Under the pieces are notes generated by a model, which ran no database searches, had not been told where the DNA came from, and saw only the letters and a program-made list of their open reading frames with translations. From the NCBI GenBank assembly GCA_900539715.1, contig UQDA01000008.1, forward strand, positions 1 through 64,000: 64,000 bases of DNA, in the 5' to 3' direction. Position 1 is the first letter of the stretch; the number at the start of each line of letters is the position of its first letter. Source of the DNA: an uncultured Lachnospiraceae bacterium. Lineage in GTDB: Bacteria > Bacillota > Clostridia > Lachnospirales > Lachnospiraceae. Below are positions 41,456-50,253 of the stretch, piece after piece. A program made the translations under genes and the position numbers.

Positions 41456-42460
41456 ATGATTGGCGATCAGAAAATTCTTTTCAGTGGAATGCAGGCAACA
41501 GGAAACCTGACACTTGGAAATTATCTGGGAGCGCTGAAAAACTGGGTGAATCTGGCGGATGAATATACGACATTTTTCTCGGTAGTGGACATGCACTCCA
41601 TCACGGTGCGGCAGGATCCGGCGGAACTGCGCAGACGTGCAAGGGCGCTTTTGACCTTATATATCGCGGCGGGACTTGATCCTGAGAAGAACTGTATTTA
41701 TTATCAGTCCCATGTGTCCGGTCATGCAGAGCTGGCATGGATATTGAATTGTTTTACGTATATGGGTGAATTGAACCGGATGACGCAGTTTAAGGATAAG
41801 GCGGCAAAGCATGCGGATAATATCAATGCAGGGTTGTTTACCTATCCGGTGCTGATGGCGGCGGACATCCTTTTATATCAGGCGGACGTGGTACCTGTTG
41901 GAAAAGATCAGCTTCAGCATCTGGAGATTACAAGAGACATCGCGCAGCGTTTCAACGCTATTTATGGCGATGTATTCACAATCCCGGAACCTTACATGGG
42001 TAAAGCGGGAGCCAAGATAATGAGCCTTCAGGATCCCGCAAAGAAGATGAGCAAATCCGATGAGAATCCGAACGCGAGTATTTATCTGATGGATGATAAA
42101 GATACGATACTGCGCAAGTTTAAGCGCGCGGTGACGGATTCCGAAGCGCAGGTGCGCTATCGTGAGGAACAGCCGGGTATCCGTAATCTGATCGATATTT
42201 ATGGCGTATGCACGAAGAAGACGCCGGAGGAAGTAGAGCGTGAATTTGACGGCAAGGGCTACGGAGAATTCAAAATAGCGGTCGGAGAAGCGGTGGCGGC
42301 AGAGCTCGCACCTTTGCAGGCGCGTGTTGCAGAGCTGTCCAAGGATAAGGCTTATATTGACAGCGTGATAAAAAACAACGCGGAGAAAGCGGAGTATTAC
42401 GCGAATAAGACGCTGAGAAAGGTTCAGAAAAAAATCGGTTTTCCGGAGCGGGTACGATAA
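41456..42460 (+). CDS. trpS: Tryptophanyl-tRNA synthetase
   Basis: Charges tRNA-Trp. The 334-residue class I enzyme has the HIGH-equivalent TGNLTLGNYLGA near residues 16-27, MAADILLYQADVVPVGKDQLQHLE, and KMSKS at residues 197-201. AGAGGCGGAGGTATTTAGAG precedes the start. Length and motifs are standard for TrpRS-I. It is followed 3 bp later by the DUF3783 gene, so the two are probably co-transcribed. Confidence 0.97.
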   Translation: MIGDQKILFSGMQATGNLTLGNYLGALKNWVNLADEYTTFFSVVDMHSITVRQDPAELRRRARALLTLYIAAGLDPEKNCIYYQSHVSGHAELAWILNCFTYMGELNRMTQFKDKAAKHADNINAGLFTYPVLMAADILLYQADVVPVGKDQLQHLEITRDIAQRFNAIYGDVFTIPEPYMGKAGAKIMSLQDPAKKMSKSDENPNASIYLMDDKDTILRKFKRAVTDSEAQVRYREEQPGIRNLIDIYGVCTKKTPEEVEREFDGKGYGEFKIAVGEAVAAELAPLQARVAELSKDKAYIDSVIKNNAEKAEYYANKTLRKVQKKIGFPERVR

Positions 42461-42463
42461 GCT

Positions 42464-42853
42464 ATGGAAACACTTGTTTATTATGCGGCAGGCAATGAAG
42501 AAAAGGAAAAAAGGATGGAGCACTTGGCAAAGAAGCTGGGGGCAGGATTTCGAGCAGTCTATCCGATACAGACAGGGCAGCAGGTCGGCTTTTTGGCAGG
42601 GCTTGCAGACTATACGGAAAGAACGCTGTCCCTGTTGGAGCTGCCGCCAAGGATTGAGGAAGAAATGCTCATCCTGAACGGCTTTGTCGGGAAAAAGCTG
42701 GATGCGCTTCTGGCAGCGCTGAGGGAAGAAAAGCTTACCGTGCCGTTAAAGGCGGTAGTAACGGAGCATAATGTGAGCTGGACGCTGGCGGCGCTGTATG
42801 CAGAGATTGTGGAAGAGCGGTCGGAGATGCTGAAAAGAACCGGGATAAGGTAA
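42464..42853 (+). CDS. DUF3783 family protein
   Basis: A 129-residue protein whose C-terminal half (PPRIEEEMLILNGF...LLAALREEKLTVPLKAVVTEHNVSWTLAALYAEI) matches the DUF3783 pattern. The N-terminal part is a small alpha/beta region beginning LVYYAAGNEE. Function unknown. It follows trpS by 3 bp, before a strong bidirectional terminator. Confidence 0.85.
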   Translation: METLVYYAAGNEEKEKRMEHLAKKLGAGFRAVYPIQTGQQVGFLAGLADYTERTLSLLELPPRIEEEMLILNGFVGKKLDALLAALREEKLTVPLKAVVTEHNVSWTLAALYAEIVEERSEMLKRTGIR

Positions 42854-42862
42854 GAAAAAGAT

Positions 42863-42906
42863 AAAAGCGGGAACAAACGTCATATAGAGGTTTGCTCCCG
42901 CTTTTT
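42863..42906. terminator. Bidirectional terminator between DUF3783 and amidohydrolase genes
   Basis: AAAAGCGGGAACAAAC (42863-42878) pairs with GTTTGCTCCCGCTTTT (42890-42905), one mismatch, with T-runs on both strands. The genes converge here. Confidence 0.9.
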
Positions 42907-42920
42907 TAAAGAGGAAAGGA

Positions 42921-44081
42921 TTACCTCTCTATTTTTATTCCGTCAATGTAGACCGCATGAACCTTTGTTTCCATGGAAAGCGGGGAGCCGTCTGTGATGA
43001 CAAGGTCCGCATCCTTTCCTTCTTCCAGTGTACCGACTCTGTCATCTACGCCCAAATGACGCGCAGGATTTAGGGTAATGGCAAGTAAAGCATCGTTTTC
43101 AGAAAGTCCGGCTTTATGCGCCAGTCCTGCGCACAGAGGAAGGTAGTGCAGGGGAGTGACAGGGGCATCCGTAATGATGGAGACGCGGCATCCGGCCTTT
43201 GTGAGCACATCGGGGGTCGTCCAGCTTTTGTTCTGAAGCTCAAATTTGCTGGCATGACCAAAAGAAGGGCCGACGGCAAGGGGAACCTTTTCCTGCGCTA
43301 AAATATCGGCTACAAGATGCCCTTCGGTCACATGCTCGAGGGTGATGTCCAGGCCGAATTCTTTTGCGATGCGCAAGGCGGTAAAGAAGTCATTTGCCTG
43401 ATGCGCATGGGCTTTTAACGGGATTTCATGATTTAAAACAGGCAGCAGCGCTTCGCATTTGTCGTCGTAGGCGGGCATCTTGGATGCATCGTCTCCGGCG
43501 GCTTCTTTTTTTGCCTGATACTGGAGCGCTTTATTGAGAACCTGACGGATGAGGGCGGCGTTTGTCATACGGCTGCTGATACCATGGTCTTTATAGCAGC
43601 GTTTGGGATTTTCGCCGAAAGCGCACTTCATGGCAGCGGGAGCCTTGACGATCATATCGTCCGCGCGCCGACCGACTGTCTTGATGACGGCAAAAGAACC
43701 GCCGATGGCGTTGGAGCTTCCGGGGCCGGTGGCAATGCAGGTGACGCCGGCGAGCGCCGCTTCCTTAAACGCAGGGTCGAGAGGATTGATGCCGTCGACT
43801 GCCCTTAACTGGGGAGTGACCGGATCATTTAATTCATTGTAGTCATGTCCTTCGTAGCCGATGGCGGTGCCGTCCAGACCGGTGTGGCAGTGGGCTTCCA
43901 CGAAGCCAGGATAGATGTGGAGTCCGGTGGCATCCATGACGTTGCAGCCGTCAGGAGTTGAAAGGTTGATGCCTATCTCCTGAATCTTTCCGGCGTCGAT
44001 AAGAATGTCGGCGGAAAAAGTACGCATCCGGGCGTCGGCATTGGATGCGGTATGAAGAGTGCCGTTTTTGATGCATAACAT
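42921..44081 (-). CDS. Amidohydrolase (imidazolonepropionase-like)
   Basis: A 386-residue metal-dependent hydrolase. It has GFVEAHCHTG with metal ligands His64 and His66, the metal/substrate region PLKAHAHQANDF, the later LEHVTEGH, and the catalytic Asp in SIITDAPVTPLHYLP, plus the C-terminal GVDDRVGTLEEGKDADLVI typical of the superfamily. The substrate cannot be read from sequence. The start at 44081 is used because AAGGAGGAACTC lies upstream; the frame extends to 44123 without a site. No pathway neighbours are present. Confidence 0.9.
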   Translation of the reverse strand: MLCIKNGTLHTASNADARMRTFSADILIDAGKIQEIGINLSTPDGCNVMDATGLHIYPGFVEAHCHTGLDGTAIGYEGHDYNELNDPVTPQLRAVDGINPLDPAFKEAALAGVTCIATGPGSSNAIGGSFAVIKTVGRRADDMIVKAPAAMKCAFGENPKRCYKDHGISSRMTNAALIRQVLNKALQYQAKKEAAGDDASKMPAYDDKCEALLPVLNHEIPLKAHAHQANDFFTALRIAKEFGLDITLEHVTEGHLVADILAQEKVPLAVGPSFGHASKFELQNKSWTTPDVLTKAGCRVSIITDAPVTPLHYLPLCAGLAHKAGLSENDALLAITLNPARHLGVDDRVGTLEEGKDADLVITDGSPLSMETKVHAVYIDGIKIER

Positions 44082-44335
44082 AAGAGAGTTCCTCCTTTGA
44101 TATGAATGGCGGCGTTCGCCCAAGAAGGCGCACAGCCGTTACATTCAGTTTAAGCGTGAGGAGGGGGAGCGTCAAGACTGGTTTTTATTTATATGCAATT
44201 ATGAAAAGAACAAAAAATCAAAGCTGTTGCTGCCAAGATATGTGATTTTATCCAGTGCAGAGGAAAGGGTTTCATTATAAAATGGAAGTCAAAAGAAGGA
44301 TATCATTATTGCAGATAAGAAAAGGAGACATCCAT

Positions 44336-46306
44336 ATGAATATCACAAGAGCAGCCAGCATCCCGCTGGTATTACATGATCCCTATTTTTCCATCTGGTC
44401 TTCCACAGACCATCTTTACGATGCGGACCCCGTACACTGGTGCGGCAGACGTCAGCAGCTTCGCGGCTATGTGACGGTGGACGGTGTGGTCTATAGCTTT
44501 TTGGGCGACAGGGAATTCCATGAGGCGATAGCTCAGAAAAGCGTGGACGTAACCGCTACATCGACAGCATATGAATTTGAAAATGAGAAGCTGGTCCTGA
44601 CTGTACGCTTTACCTCACCGCTTCTTCTGGATGATTTTACGCTGGTGTCGAGACCGTGCACATATATCAATTTTTCTGTTGAGAAAAAAACAGATTGTGA
44701 AGTTGCGATTGATTTTCTGGTATCTGCTGATCTGGTTTCCCAGAGAGAGGAAAAGCTGGTCGGCTGCAGTGCGCATCGTCCGGCCAGGGAAGGCGCTCCG
44801 GCATTTTCCTATGCGCAGATGGGAAAGGCGGCGCAGCGTCCTTTGGGCGGCAGTGGCGATAATGTGACGATAGACTGGGGATATGTTTACGCAGCGTCGT
44901 CCGATGACAATGCGGTATGTTCCTATGATGAGAAAAACCGTCGTCTTTCCTGTCATCTTCCGCTTGAAATGGAGAGCGGTATGATACTGGCATTTGACGA
45001 TCTGCTTTCCATTAATTATTTCGGGCAGTGGCGCAAGGCATATTGGACGAACACATATAATACGATTCTGGATGCGATTGGCGCAGCATTTGCAGATCGG
45101 GCAGAAACGCTGACCCGGGCGGCAGTTCTGGACGGACAGATTGAAGAGCTGGCCAGAAAAGCGGGCGGTGAGGAATACGCGTTTCTGTGCAGCATGAGTT
45201 ACCGCCATGCGGTCGCGGCGCATAAGCTCATTACAGATGAAAAGGGAGATATCATATTTTTGTCAAAGGAAAATGACTCCAACGGCTGTATCGGCACGGT
45301 GGATGTAAGTTATCCGTCGGTTCCGCTGTTTTTGCTGTATGATACGGAATATGTGAAGGGAATGCTCCGCCCTGTATTTGAATTTGCGGCGTGCGATGTA
45401 TGGGAATATGATTTTGCACCGCATGATGTGGGACGCTATCCATATGCGTGGGGACAGGTTTACGGAATGGATGGCAAGAAGGGCGGACATTGGTTTTCCG
45501 GTAAAGACGGAGAGGTGTTCCCGGCGTTTTATCAGTATCCTGCGGGAACGGGGATTTATGATTTCAAATATCAGATGCCGGTGGAAGAGTGTGGAAATAT
45601 GCTCGTTATGACAGCGGCGGTATGCGGAATGGATGGAAATGCGGATTTTGCAAAACCTCATATGGCGGTGCTGAAAAAATGGACGCAGTATCTGCTGGAA
45701 TACGGGGCTGATCCGGGCGAGCAGCTTTGTACGGATGATTTTGCGGGACATCTTTCCCATAACGTAAATCTGTCTGCAAAAGCGATAATGGGCGTGGAAG
45801 CCTATGCGCGTCTGGCGGGACAGCTGGGAATGGCAGCGGAAGCGCAGGAGTATCATGAAAAGGCGGCTGATATGGCGGCTGACTGGGAAAGACGGGCGCT
45901 CTCCGACGACCATTATGTGCTTGCCTTTGGCAATCCGGACACATGGAGCTTAAAATACAATCTGGTATGGGACAGATTGTGGGGCAGCAGACTGTTTTCG
46001 GATGAGGTTTATGAAAAAGAGCTGGATTACTATGTGAAAAAGACGAATGCTTATGGAACGCCGCTGGACAGCCGCCGTGATTATACGAAGAGCGACTGGG
46101 TGCTCTGGTGTGCGGCGATGGCAAAGGATGCAGAGCAGGCGAGAGCGCTGATAGCTCCGGTTGCTTCTTATCTGAAAGATACGGAGAGCCGCGTGCCGTT
46201 CTCCGACTGGTATGAGACCGTGACCGGAAAGTATTGTCATTTTATTGCGAGAAGTGTGCAGGGAGGCATTTTCATGCCGGCTTTGATGAAAAAAATATCG
46301 GGCTGA
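44336..46306 (+). CDS. Glutaminase-A-like protein (DUF4965/DUF5127 family)
   Basis: A 656-residue protein. The N-terminal beta-rich part (residues 1-230) starts RAASIPLVLHDPYFSIWSS and contains YTFDG-like and LVSRPCTYINF strands. The C-terminal part is an alpha/alpha toroid with GCIGTVDVSYPSVPLFLLYD, YAWGQVYGMDGKKGGHWF and GTPLDSRRDYTKSDWVLWCAA. This is the layout of fungal GtaA-like and bacterial DUF4965 proteins. Whether it is a glutaminase or a glycosidase is not established. There is no signal peptide. AAAGGAGACATCC precedes the ATG at 44336; the longer frame from 44255 lacks a site. Confidence 0.85.
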   Translation: MNITRAASIPLVLHDPYFSIWSSTDHLYDADPVHWCGRRQQLRGYVTVDGVVYSFLGDREFHEAIAQKSVDVTATSTAYEFENEKLVLTVRFTSPLLLDDFTLVSRPCTYINFSVEKKTDCEVAIDFLVSADLVSQREEKLVGCSAHRPAREGAPAFSYAQMGKAAQRPLGGSGDNVTIDWGYVYAASSDDNAVCSYDEKNRRLSCHLPLEMESGMILAFDDLLSINYFGQWRKAYWTNTYNTILDAIGAAFADRAETLTRAAVLDGQIEELARKAGGEEYAFLCSMSYRHAVAAHKLITDEKGDIIFLSKENDSNGCIGTVDVSYPSVPLFLLYDTEYVKGMLRPVFEFAACDVWEYDFAPHDVGRYPYAWGQVYGMDGKKGGHWFSGKDGEVFPAFYQYPAGTGIYDFKYQMPVEECGNMLVMTAAVCGMDGNADFAKPHMAVLKKWTQYLLEYGADPGEQLCTDDFAGHLSHNVNLSAKAIMGVEAYARLAGQLGMAAEAQEYHEKAADMAADWERRALSDDHYVLAFGNPDTWSLKYNLVWDRLWGSRLFSDEVYEKELDYYVKKTNAYGTPLDSRRDYTKSDWVLWCAAMAKDAEQARALIAPVASYLKDTESRVPFSDWYETVTGKYCHFIARSVQGGIFMPALMKKISG

Positions 46307-46454
46307 GAAATTTATATATACAGCGTGCGGTGCGTGTGGCGTGCGGTTCGTTGCATATATACGGAAACAGCGGTGTATAAAATGGATTGTTATGTATAGG
46401 ATTTTGCGGAAGTGTATGAGCAGAACCGTTATATGAGCAATGGAATGCATCCGG

Positions 46455-46492
46455 ACAGGGAACGGGCGATGAAGCCCGTTCCCTGTTTTTTT
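46455..46492 (+). terminator. Terminator after the glutaminase-like gene, fused to a second hairpin
   Basis: A perfect 13-bp stem (ACAGGGAACGGGC / GCCCGTTCCCTGT, 6-nt loop) with seven T. The T-run is also the start of the left arm of the hairpin at 46485-46531. Confidence 0.9.
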
Positions 46493-46531
46493 ATTCTGCA
46501 GGAAAGTTTCTTTTCTGCAGAATAAAAAAAC
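46485..46531. repeat. Terminator-linked hairpin element, copy A (21-nt arms, 5-nt loop)
   Basis: The left arm 46485-46505 begins GTTTTTTT and ends GCAGGAAA; the right arm 46511-46531 begins TTTTCTGC and ends AAAAAAAC. They pair over 21 positions (one G-T) around GTTTC. GATTATG follows at once (46532-46538), then TACT and CACGC. The same geometry and boxes recur at 59728-59796 with different stem bases. Confidence 0.8.
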
Positions 46532-46633
46532 GATTATGAATACTGGAGCACACGCTTTTTATAAGGGAGCGGCGTTTAGAATATCAATTGGTTTGATAAG
46601 AGAAATAAAAGTTAGTCGTGATAAAAATAAATA

Positions 46634-46662
46634 TTGACAACTACTAAAAGTTAGAATATACT
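46634..46662 (+). promoter_or_regulatory. Promoter of the feo operon
   Basis: TTGACA (46634-46639), 17 bp, TATACT (46657-46662): near-consensus. Confidence 0.85.
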
Positions 46663-46665
46663 AAC
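46644..46665. promoter_or_regulatory. Putative metal-repressor operator over the feo -10
   Basis: GTTAG-AATATA-CTAAC (46650-46665) is a perfect palindrome covering the -10. CTAA-AAG-TTAG (46644-46654) overlaps it. Its TTAG-N6-CTAA core resembles DtxR-family sites, and a DtxR-type gene lies at 55524. A closely similar arrangement precedes eno. Confidence 0.6.
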
Positions 46666-46795
46666 ATAAAAGAGGAGCGAGCGTGCTTCAGCTAGCGGAT
46701 AGGAATGCGAAGACGGATAGCTTATGCACCTTTTACTTGAAAATGCCCTCCTGTCGATGGAGGAAAATAACAGTTTAAAAAGAAAGAAGGTCGGG

Positions 46796-47008
46796 ATGAT
46801 GCCTTTAACAATGGCAAACGCAGGAGAAACCAGCCGGATAAGCCGGATAGGCGGAAATGAAGAAACGAAGCGGTTTCTGGAAAATCTTGGTTTTGTGACG
46901 GGTACAGCTGTCACAGTGATTTCCTCTATAGGAGGGAATGTGATCGTAAACGTCCGTGATTCACGCGTGGCGGTAAACCGGGATATGGCGCGTCACATCA
47001 TGATTTAA
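46796..47008 (+). CDS. feoA: FeoA domain protein 1
   Basis: A small SH3-like cytoplasmic protein of ferrous iron uptake that is thought to modulate FeoB. About 70 residues from MMPLTMANAGETSRISRIGG to HIMI, with the FeoA pattern GGNEETKRFLENLGFVTGTAVTVISSIGGNVIVNVRDSRVAVNRDMA. The start at 46796 or 46799 is supported by AAGAAGG; longer in-frame starts at 46724 and 46757 are not. First of two tandem feoA genes. Confidence 0.92.
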   Translation: MMPLTMANAGETSRISRIGGNEETKRFLENLGFVTGTAVTVISSIGGNVIVNVRDSRVAVNRDMARHIMI

Positions 47009-47035
47009 AGACGGGAGCAGAAGGGAGAAACAGAT

Positions 47036-47260
47036 ATGACATTGAAGGATGCGGCGGTCAAAAGCACAGTCGTGGTGACAAAGATAGAAGGAGACGGCGC
47101 ATATAAGCGCAGGATAATGGATATGGGCATCACAAAAGGGAGCGAGCTTTACATCAGGAAAGTCGCGCCTCTGGGAGACCCGGTGGAGATTACGGTGCGA
47201 GGTTACGAATTATCCATCAGGAAAGCCGATGCGGCATGCGTGCAGGTAAATTTAAAATAG
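47036..47260 (+). CDS. feoA: FeoA domain protein 2
   Basis: A 74-residue FeoA paralogue: MTLKDAAVKSTVVVTKIEGDG, then KRRIMDMGITKGSELYIRKVAPLGDPVEITVRGYELSIRKADAACVQV. It closely fits the family. Separated from feoA1 by 27 bp, with AAGGGAGAAAC as ribosome site, and 41 bp before feoB. Tandem FeoA copies are frequent in Clostridia and may form a complex with FeoB. Confidence 0.95.
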   Translation: MTLKDAAVKSTVVVTKIEGDGAYKRRIMDMGITKGSELYIRKVAPLGDPVEITVRGYELSIRKADAACVQVNLK

Positions 47261-47301
47261 AGAGTAAAGCAGCTGCTTTGTGCGGCAAAAGGAGAGTAAA
47301 A

Positions 47302-49491
47302 ATGGCGATAAAAATTGCGCTTGCCGGAAACCCAAATTGCGGAAAGACAACGATGTTTAATGCTTTGACCGGGGCAAATCAATATGTGGGAAACTGGCCG
47401 GGAGTTACCGTTGAGAAAAAAGAAGGAAAGTTGAAAGGCAAACGGAGAAAGGGAGAAGACGTGATCGTGACGGATCTTCCGGGCATCTATTCTCTTTCTC
47501 CGTATACGCTGGAGGAGGTCGTGAGCCGCGACTATCTGTTAAAAGAAGATCCGGATGTTATCATCGATATGGTGGATGCGACAAACATCGAAAGAAATCT
47601 GTATTTGACTACACAGCTTATTGAAACAGGAGTCCCTGTTGTGATAGCATTGAACATGGCGGATCTTTTGGAAAAAAGAGGGATACAGATCGATGTTTCA
47701 CGTCTGTCGGAACGGATGGGCTGTCCGGTAGTAGAAACATCTGCCCTGAAAGGGGAGGGACTGGAAAAGCTGATAGACACGGCAGTGAAAACAGCGGAAA
47801 AAAGAGGAGATGTCCATCCGGAACCGATTTTTTCGGAAGAACTGGAAAAGGCGGTCGCAGCAGTTGAAAATATGCTGGCGTCATCGGTGGAAGAAGGCAA
47901 AAGAAGATGGTATGCAGTCAAGATTCTGGAAAATGATTCCAAGGTGATAGAGAGCATGTCGCTTTCAGTGTCTTTACGGGCGACGGCAGATGATCTGCGC
48001 AAGGGACTGGAAGCAAAACATGATGATGATATAGAAAGCATCGTGACAGATGAACGGTATCAGTTCATTCAGAAGGTTTCTGCTGCAGCTGTAAAAAAGG
48101 GAAAAGAAAAGATGACGGTTTCGGATAAAATAGACCGGATTGTGACAAACCGTATTTTAGGCATTCCCATCTTTATGGCAGTCATGTTTCTTGTTTATTA
48201 TGTTTCTGTATCAACCGTTGGTACTATGGTGACGGACTGGACAAACGATACGTTTGTAGGGGCGATACAGAGCGCCGTGGGGACGTTCCTTGCAGGAATC
48301 GGGACAAACGAGATGGTGATAAGTCTTGTAGTGGACGGCGTCATCGGAGGTGTGGGAGCGGTTCTTGGATTTGTACCGCAGATGGCGATACTGTTTTTGT
48401 TTTTATCTCTTCTGGAAGACTGTGGCTACATGGTGCGTATTGCATTTGTAATGGATAGAGTATTCAGACACTTTGGACTGTCGGGGAAGAGCTTTATTCC
48501 GCTTTTGATTTCTTCCGGCTGCGGGATACCGGGTATTATGGCATCCAAAACGATAGAGCAGGATAATGACAGAAGGCTGACGATCATGACGGCAACCTTT
48601 ATCCCCTGCGGCGCGAAACTTCCGGTCATTGCACTGATGGGCGGAGTGATGGCGAGCTGGGCAACGGGAAGTTATGAGGCCGGAGGCCTGGTTGCTCCGG
48701 CGATGTATTTCATCGGGATTGCAGCAGTGCTTGTTTCTGCTATCATCTTAAAGAAAACGAAGCCTTTTTCAGGAAAGCCTGCGCCGTTTGTAATGGAGCT
48801 GCCCCAATATCATATTCCTCAGATAAAAACAGTTCTTCTGCATGTATGGGAAAGATTGAAAGGATTTATCATTAAGGCGGGTACGATTCTGTTTATCGCT
48901 TGTGTGATTATGTGGTTTTTGGGTGGATTTGGAGTAGAAAACGGAAGCTTTGGACTGGTTGAAGATGCATCAAACAGCTTTCTGGCAATGATAGGCGGAT
49001 TTATCGCGCCGCTGTTCGCACCTCTGGGCTTTGGACAGTGGCAGCCCGTGGCGGCATCCCTTTCCGGCTTTACGGCAAAAGAAGCGATTGTGACAACGAT
49101 GGGTGTTCTGGCAAATGTGACCGGGGACGGCGAAGACCCGGTGACCGTAGCACAGGCTGTGCAGGCATGGTTTCCGAGCGCGCTGGCAGCATTTTCGTTC
49201 CTTGTGTTCAATCTGCTTGATTCGCCTTGTCTGGCGGCAATCGCAACGATGGCACAGCAGCTTCAGTCAAAAAAATGGTTCTGGTTTGCAATCCTGTTCC
49301 AGAATATATTTGCATATATCGTGTGCCTTTGCATTTACCAGATCGGAACGTTTGTGACAGGCGGGGCATTCGGTATCGGGACCGTGTTTGGGTTCGCATT
49401 CGCGGGTATCCTTTTGTATCTGCTTTTCAGACCGGATCCTTATAAGGATCGAAAGGGATATGCGAGAAGCTCTGTCCAGGCGGCAGAATAA
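47302..49491 (+). CDS. feoB: Ferrous iron transport protein B
   Basis: Main Fe(II) transporter. The 729-residue protein has the N-terminal G domain: G1 GNPNCGKTT (residues 9-17), G3 DLPGIY and G4 NMAD. A helical GDI-like spacer follows, then a membrane domain with two Gate motifs (SGCGIPGIMASKTI and FTAKEAIVTTMG regions) and about eight helices. The start at 47302 follows AAAAGGAGAG; a longer frame from 47236 overlaps feoA2 and is not needed. The operon promoter is at 46634, and iron repression through the palindrome there is likely. Confidence 0.97.
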   Translation: MAIKIALAGNPNCGKTTMFNALTGANQYVGNWPGVTVEKKEGKLKGKRRKGEDVIVTDLPGIYSLSPYTLEEVVSRDYLLKEDPDVIIDMVDATNIERNLYLTTQLIETGVPVVIALNMADLLEKRGIQIDVSRLSERMGCPVVETSALKGEGLEKLIDTAVKTAEKRGDVHPEPIFSEELEKAVAAVENMLASSVEEGKRRWYAVKILENDSKVIESMSLSVSLRATADDLRKGLEAKHDDDIESIVTDERYQFIQKVSAAAVKKGKEKMTVSDKIDRIVTNRILGIPIFMAVMFLVYYVSVSTVGTMVTDWTNDTFVGAIQSAVGTFLAGIGTNEMVISLVVDGVIGGVGAVLGFVPQMAILFLFLSLLEDCGYMVRIAFVMDRVFRHFGLSGKSFIPLLISSGCGIPGIMASKTIEQDNDRRLTIMTATFIPCGAKLPVIALMGGVMASWATGSYEAGGLVAPAMYFIGIAAVLVSAIILKKTKPFSGKPAPFVMELPQYHIPQIKTVLLHVWERLKGFIIKAGTILFIACVIMWFLGGFGVENGSFGLVEDASNSFLAMIGGFIAPLFAPLGFGQWQPVAASLSGFTAKEAIVTTMGVLANVTGDGEDPVTVAQAVQAWFPSALAAFSFLVFNLLDSPCLAAIATMAQQLQSKKWFWFAILFQNIFAYIVCLCIYQIGTFVTGGAFGIGTVFGFAFAGILLYLLFRPDPYKDRKGYARSSVQAAE

Positions 49492-49513
49492 TAAGATAAA
49501 GGAGGAATGGCAG

Positions 49514-49681
49514 ATGGCAACAGCGGTTATTCTGATATTGATATTCGGATATTGCGGATTTCTGATATACCGGTCGCTGAAAAATAAAAAAGAGGGAAAG
49601 CATACGGGATGTAGCTGTTCCTGTTCATCCTGTCCGGGGGCATGTGGATGCGCTTCGGGAGAGGCGGTAAAAGAACGGTAA
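49514..49681 (+). CDS. FeoB-associated Cys-rich membrane protein
   Basis: A 55-residue protein: a single membrane helix (ATAVILILIFGYCGFLIY) and a Cys-rich tail with CSCSCSSCPGACGC (seven Cys in the cluster). This is the FeoB-associated Cys-rich family, thought to aid iron handling next to FeoB. The start at 49514 has AAAGGAGG 8 bp upstream; the frame continues into feoB without a better start. Ends the feo operon. Confidence 0.9.
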   Translation: MATAVILILIFGYCGFLIYRSLKNKKEGKHTGCSCSCSSCPGACGCASGEAVKER

Positions 49682-49729
49682 AGAATTGTGGAAAACGCAC
49701 AGATTTGAGTGGATTTTGGCATAAAAACT

Positions 49730-49738
49730 TGGTATAAT
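49730..49738 (+). promoter_or_regulatory. Extended -10 promoter of the Rrf2-cysteine desulfurase operon
   Basis: TATAAT at 49733-49738 with TG at the extended position; no clear -35, which fits a regulated promoter. The leader (49745-49836) holds TGGCGTC...GACGCCA (49741-49778) and CCTGTTTTTT (49785-49794). Confidence 0.6.
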
Positions 49739-49836
49739 AGTGGCGTCGGCATTGGGTGGATACATCCGGCTGACGCCATTATTGCCTGTTTTTTACCTGA
49801 TAGATACAGGAAATACAGCAGGAGGAGGCTTTTGAT

Positions 49837-50253
49837 ATGATGGTTTCCACGAAGGGAAGATATGCGCTGCGCGTTATGCTGGACCTTGCGATGCAGGAAC
49901 AGGAGCAGTATATTTCCCTGAATGATATCGCGGTGCGTCAGAGGATTTCCATGAAATATCTGGAAGCAATTGTCGCGCTGCTCAATAAAGCCGGGCTTTT
50001 GCAAAGCCGGCGGGGAAAAGACGGAGGGTACCGGCTTGCAAGAAAGCCATGGGAGTACCCGATCAGCGAGATATTAAAGCTGACGGAAGGAACGCTCGCC
50101 CCTGTGGCATGTATGGAAGGGGGCGGCTGCAGCTTTGAATGCGAGCTGCGGGCGAACTGCCTGACAAGACCGATGTGGCAGAAGCTGGACAGCATCATTG
50201 ACGGTTATCTGTCGGAGGTGACAATACAGGACTTGATGGAGGGAAAATGCTGA
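49837..50253 (+). CDS. Rrf2/IscR family regulator
   Basis: A winged-helix regulator of 138 residues: STKGRYALRVMLDLA, then ISMKYLEAIVALLNKAGLLQSRRGKDGGYRLAR (recognition helix and wing). Cys residues in CMEGGGCSFECELRANC correspond to the Fe-S cluster region of IscR, so it may sense Fe-S status. The stop overlaps the start of the cysteine desulfurase gene by 7 bp, as expected for an IscR-type repressor of Fe-S assembly. CAGGAGGAGG is the ribosome site. Confidence 0.93.
   Translation: MMVSTKGRYALRVMLDLAMQEQEQYISLNDIAVRQRISMKYLEAIVALLNKAGLLQSRRGKDGGYRLARKPWEYPISEILKLTEGTLAPVACMEGGGCSFECELRANCLTRPMWQKLDSIIDGYLSEVTIQDLMEGKC

Larger units (their letters stand above)
46532..46795 (+). other. Leader region of the feo operon
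   Basis: Contains the feo promoter and palindrome (46634-46665) and about 130 bp of leader with short A/G-rich segments. A 94-codon reading of the first FeoA from 46724 is possible but lacks a ribosome site. No riboswitch is recognisable. Confidence 0.5.
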
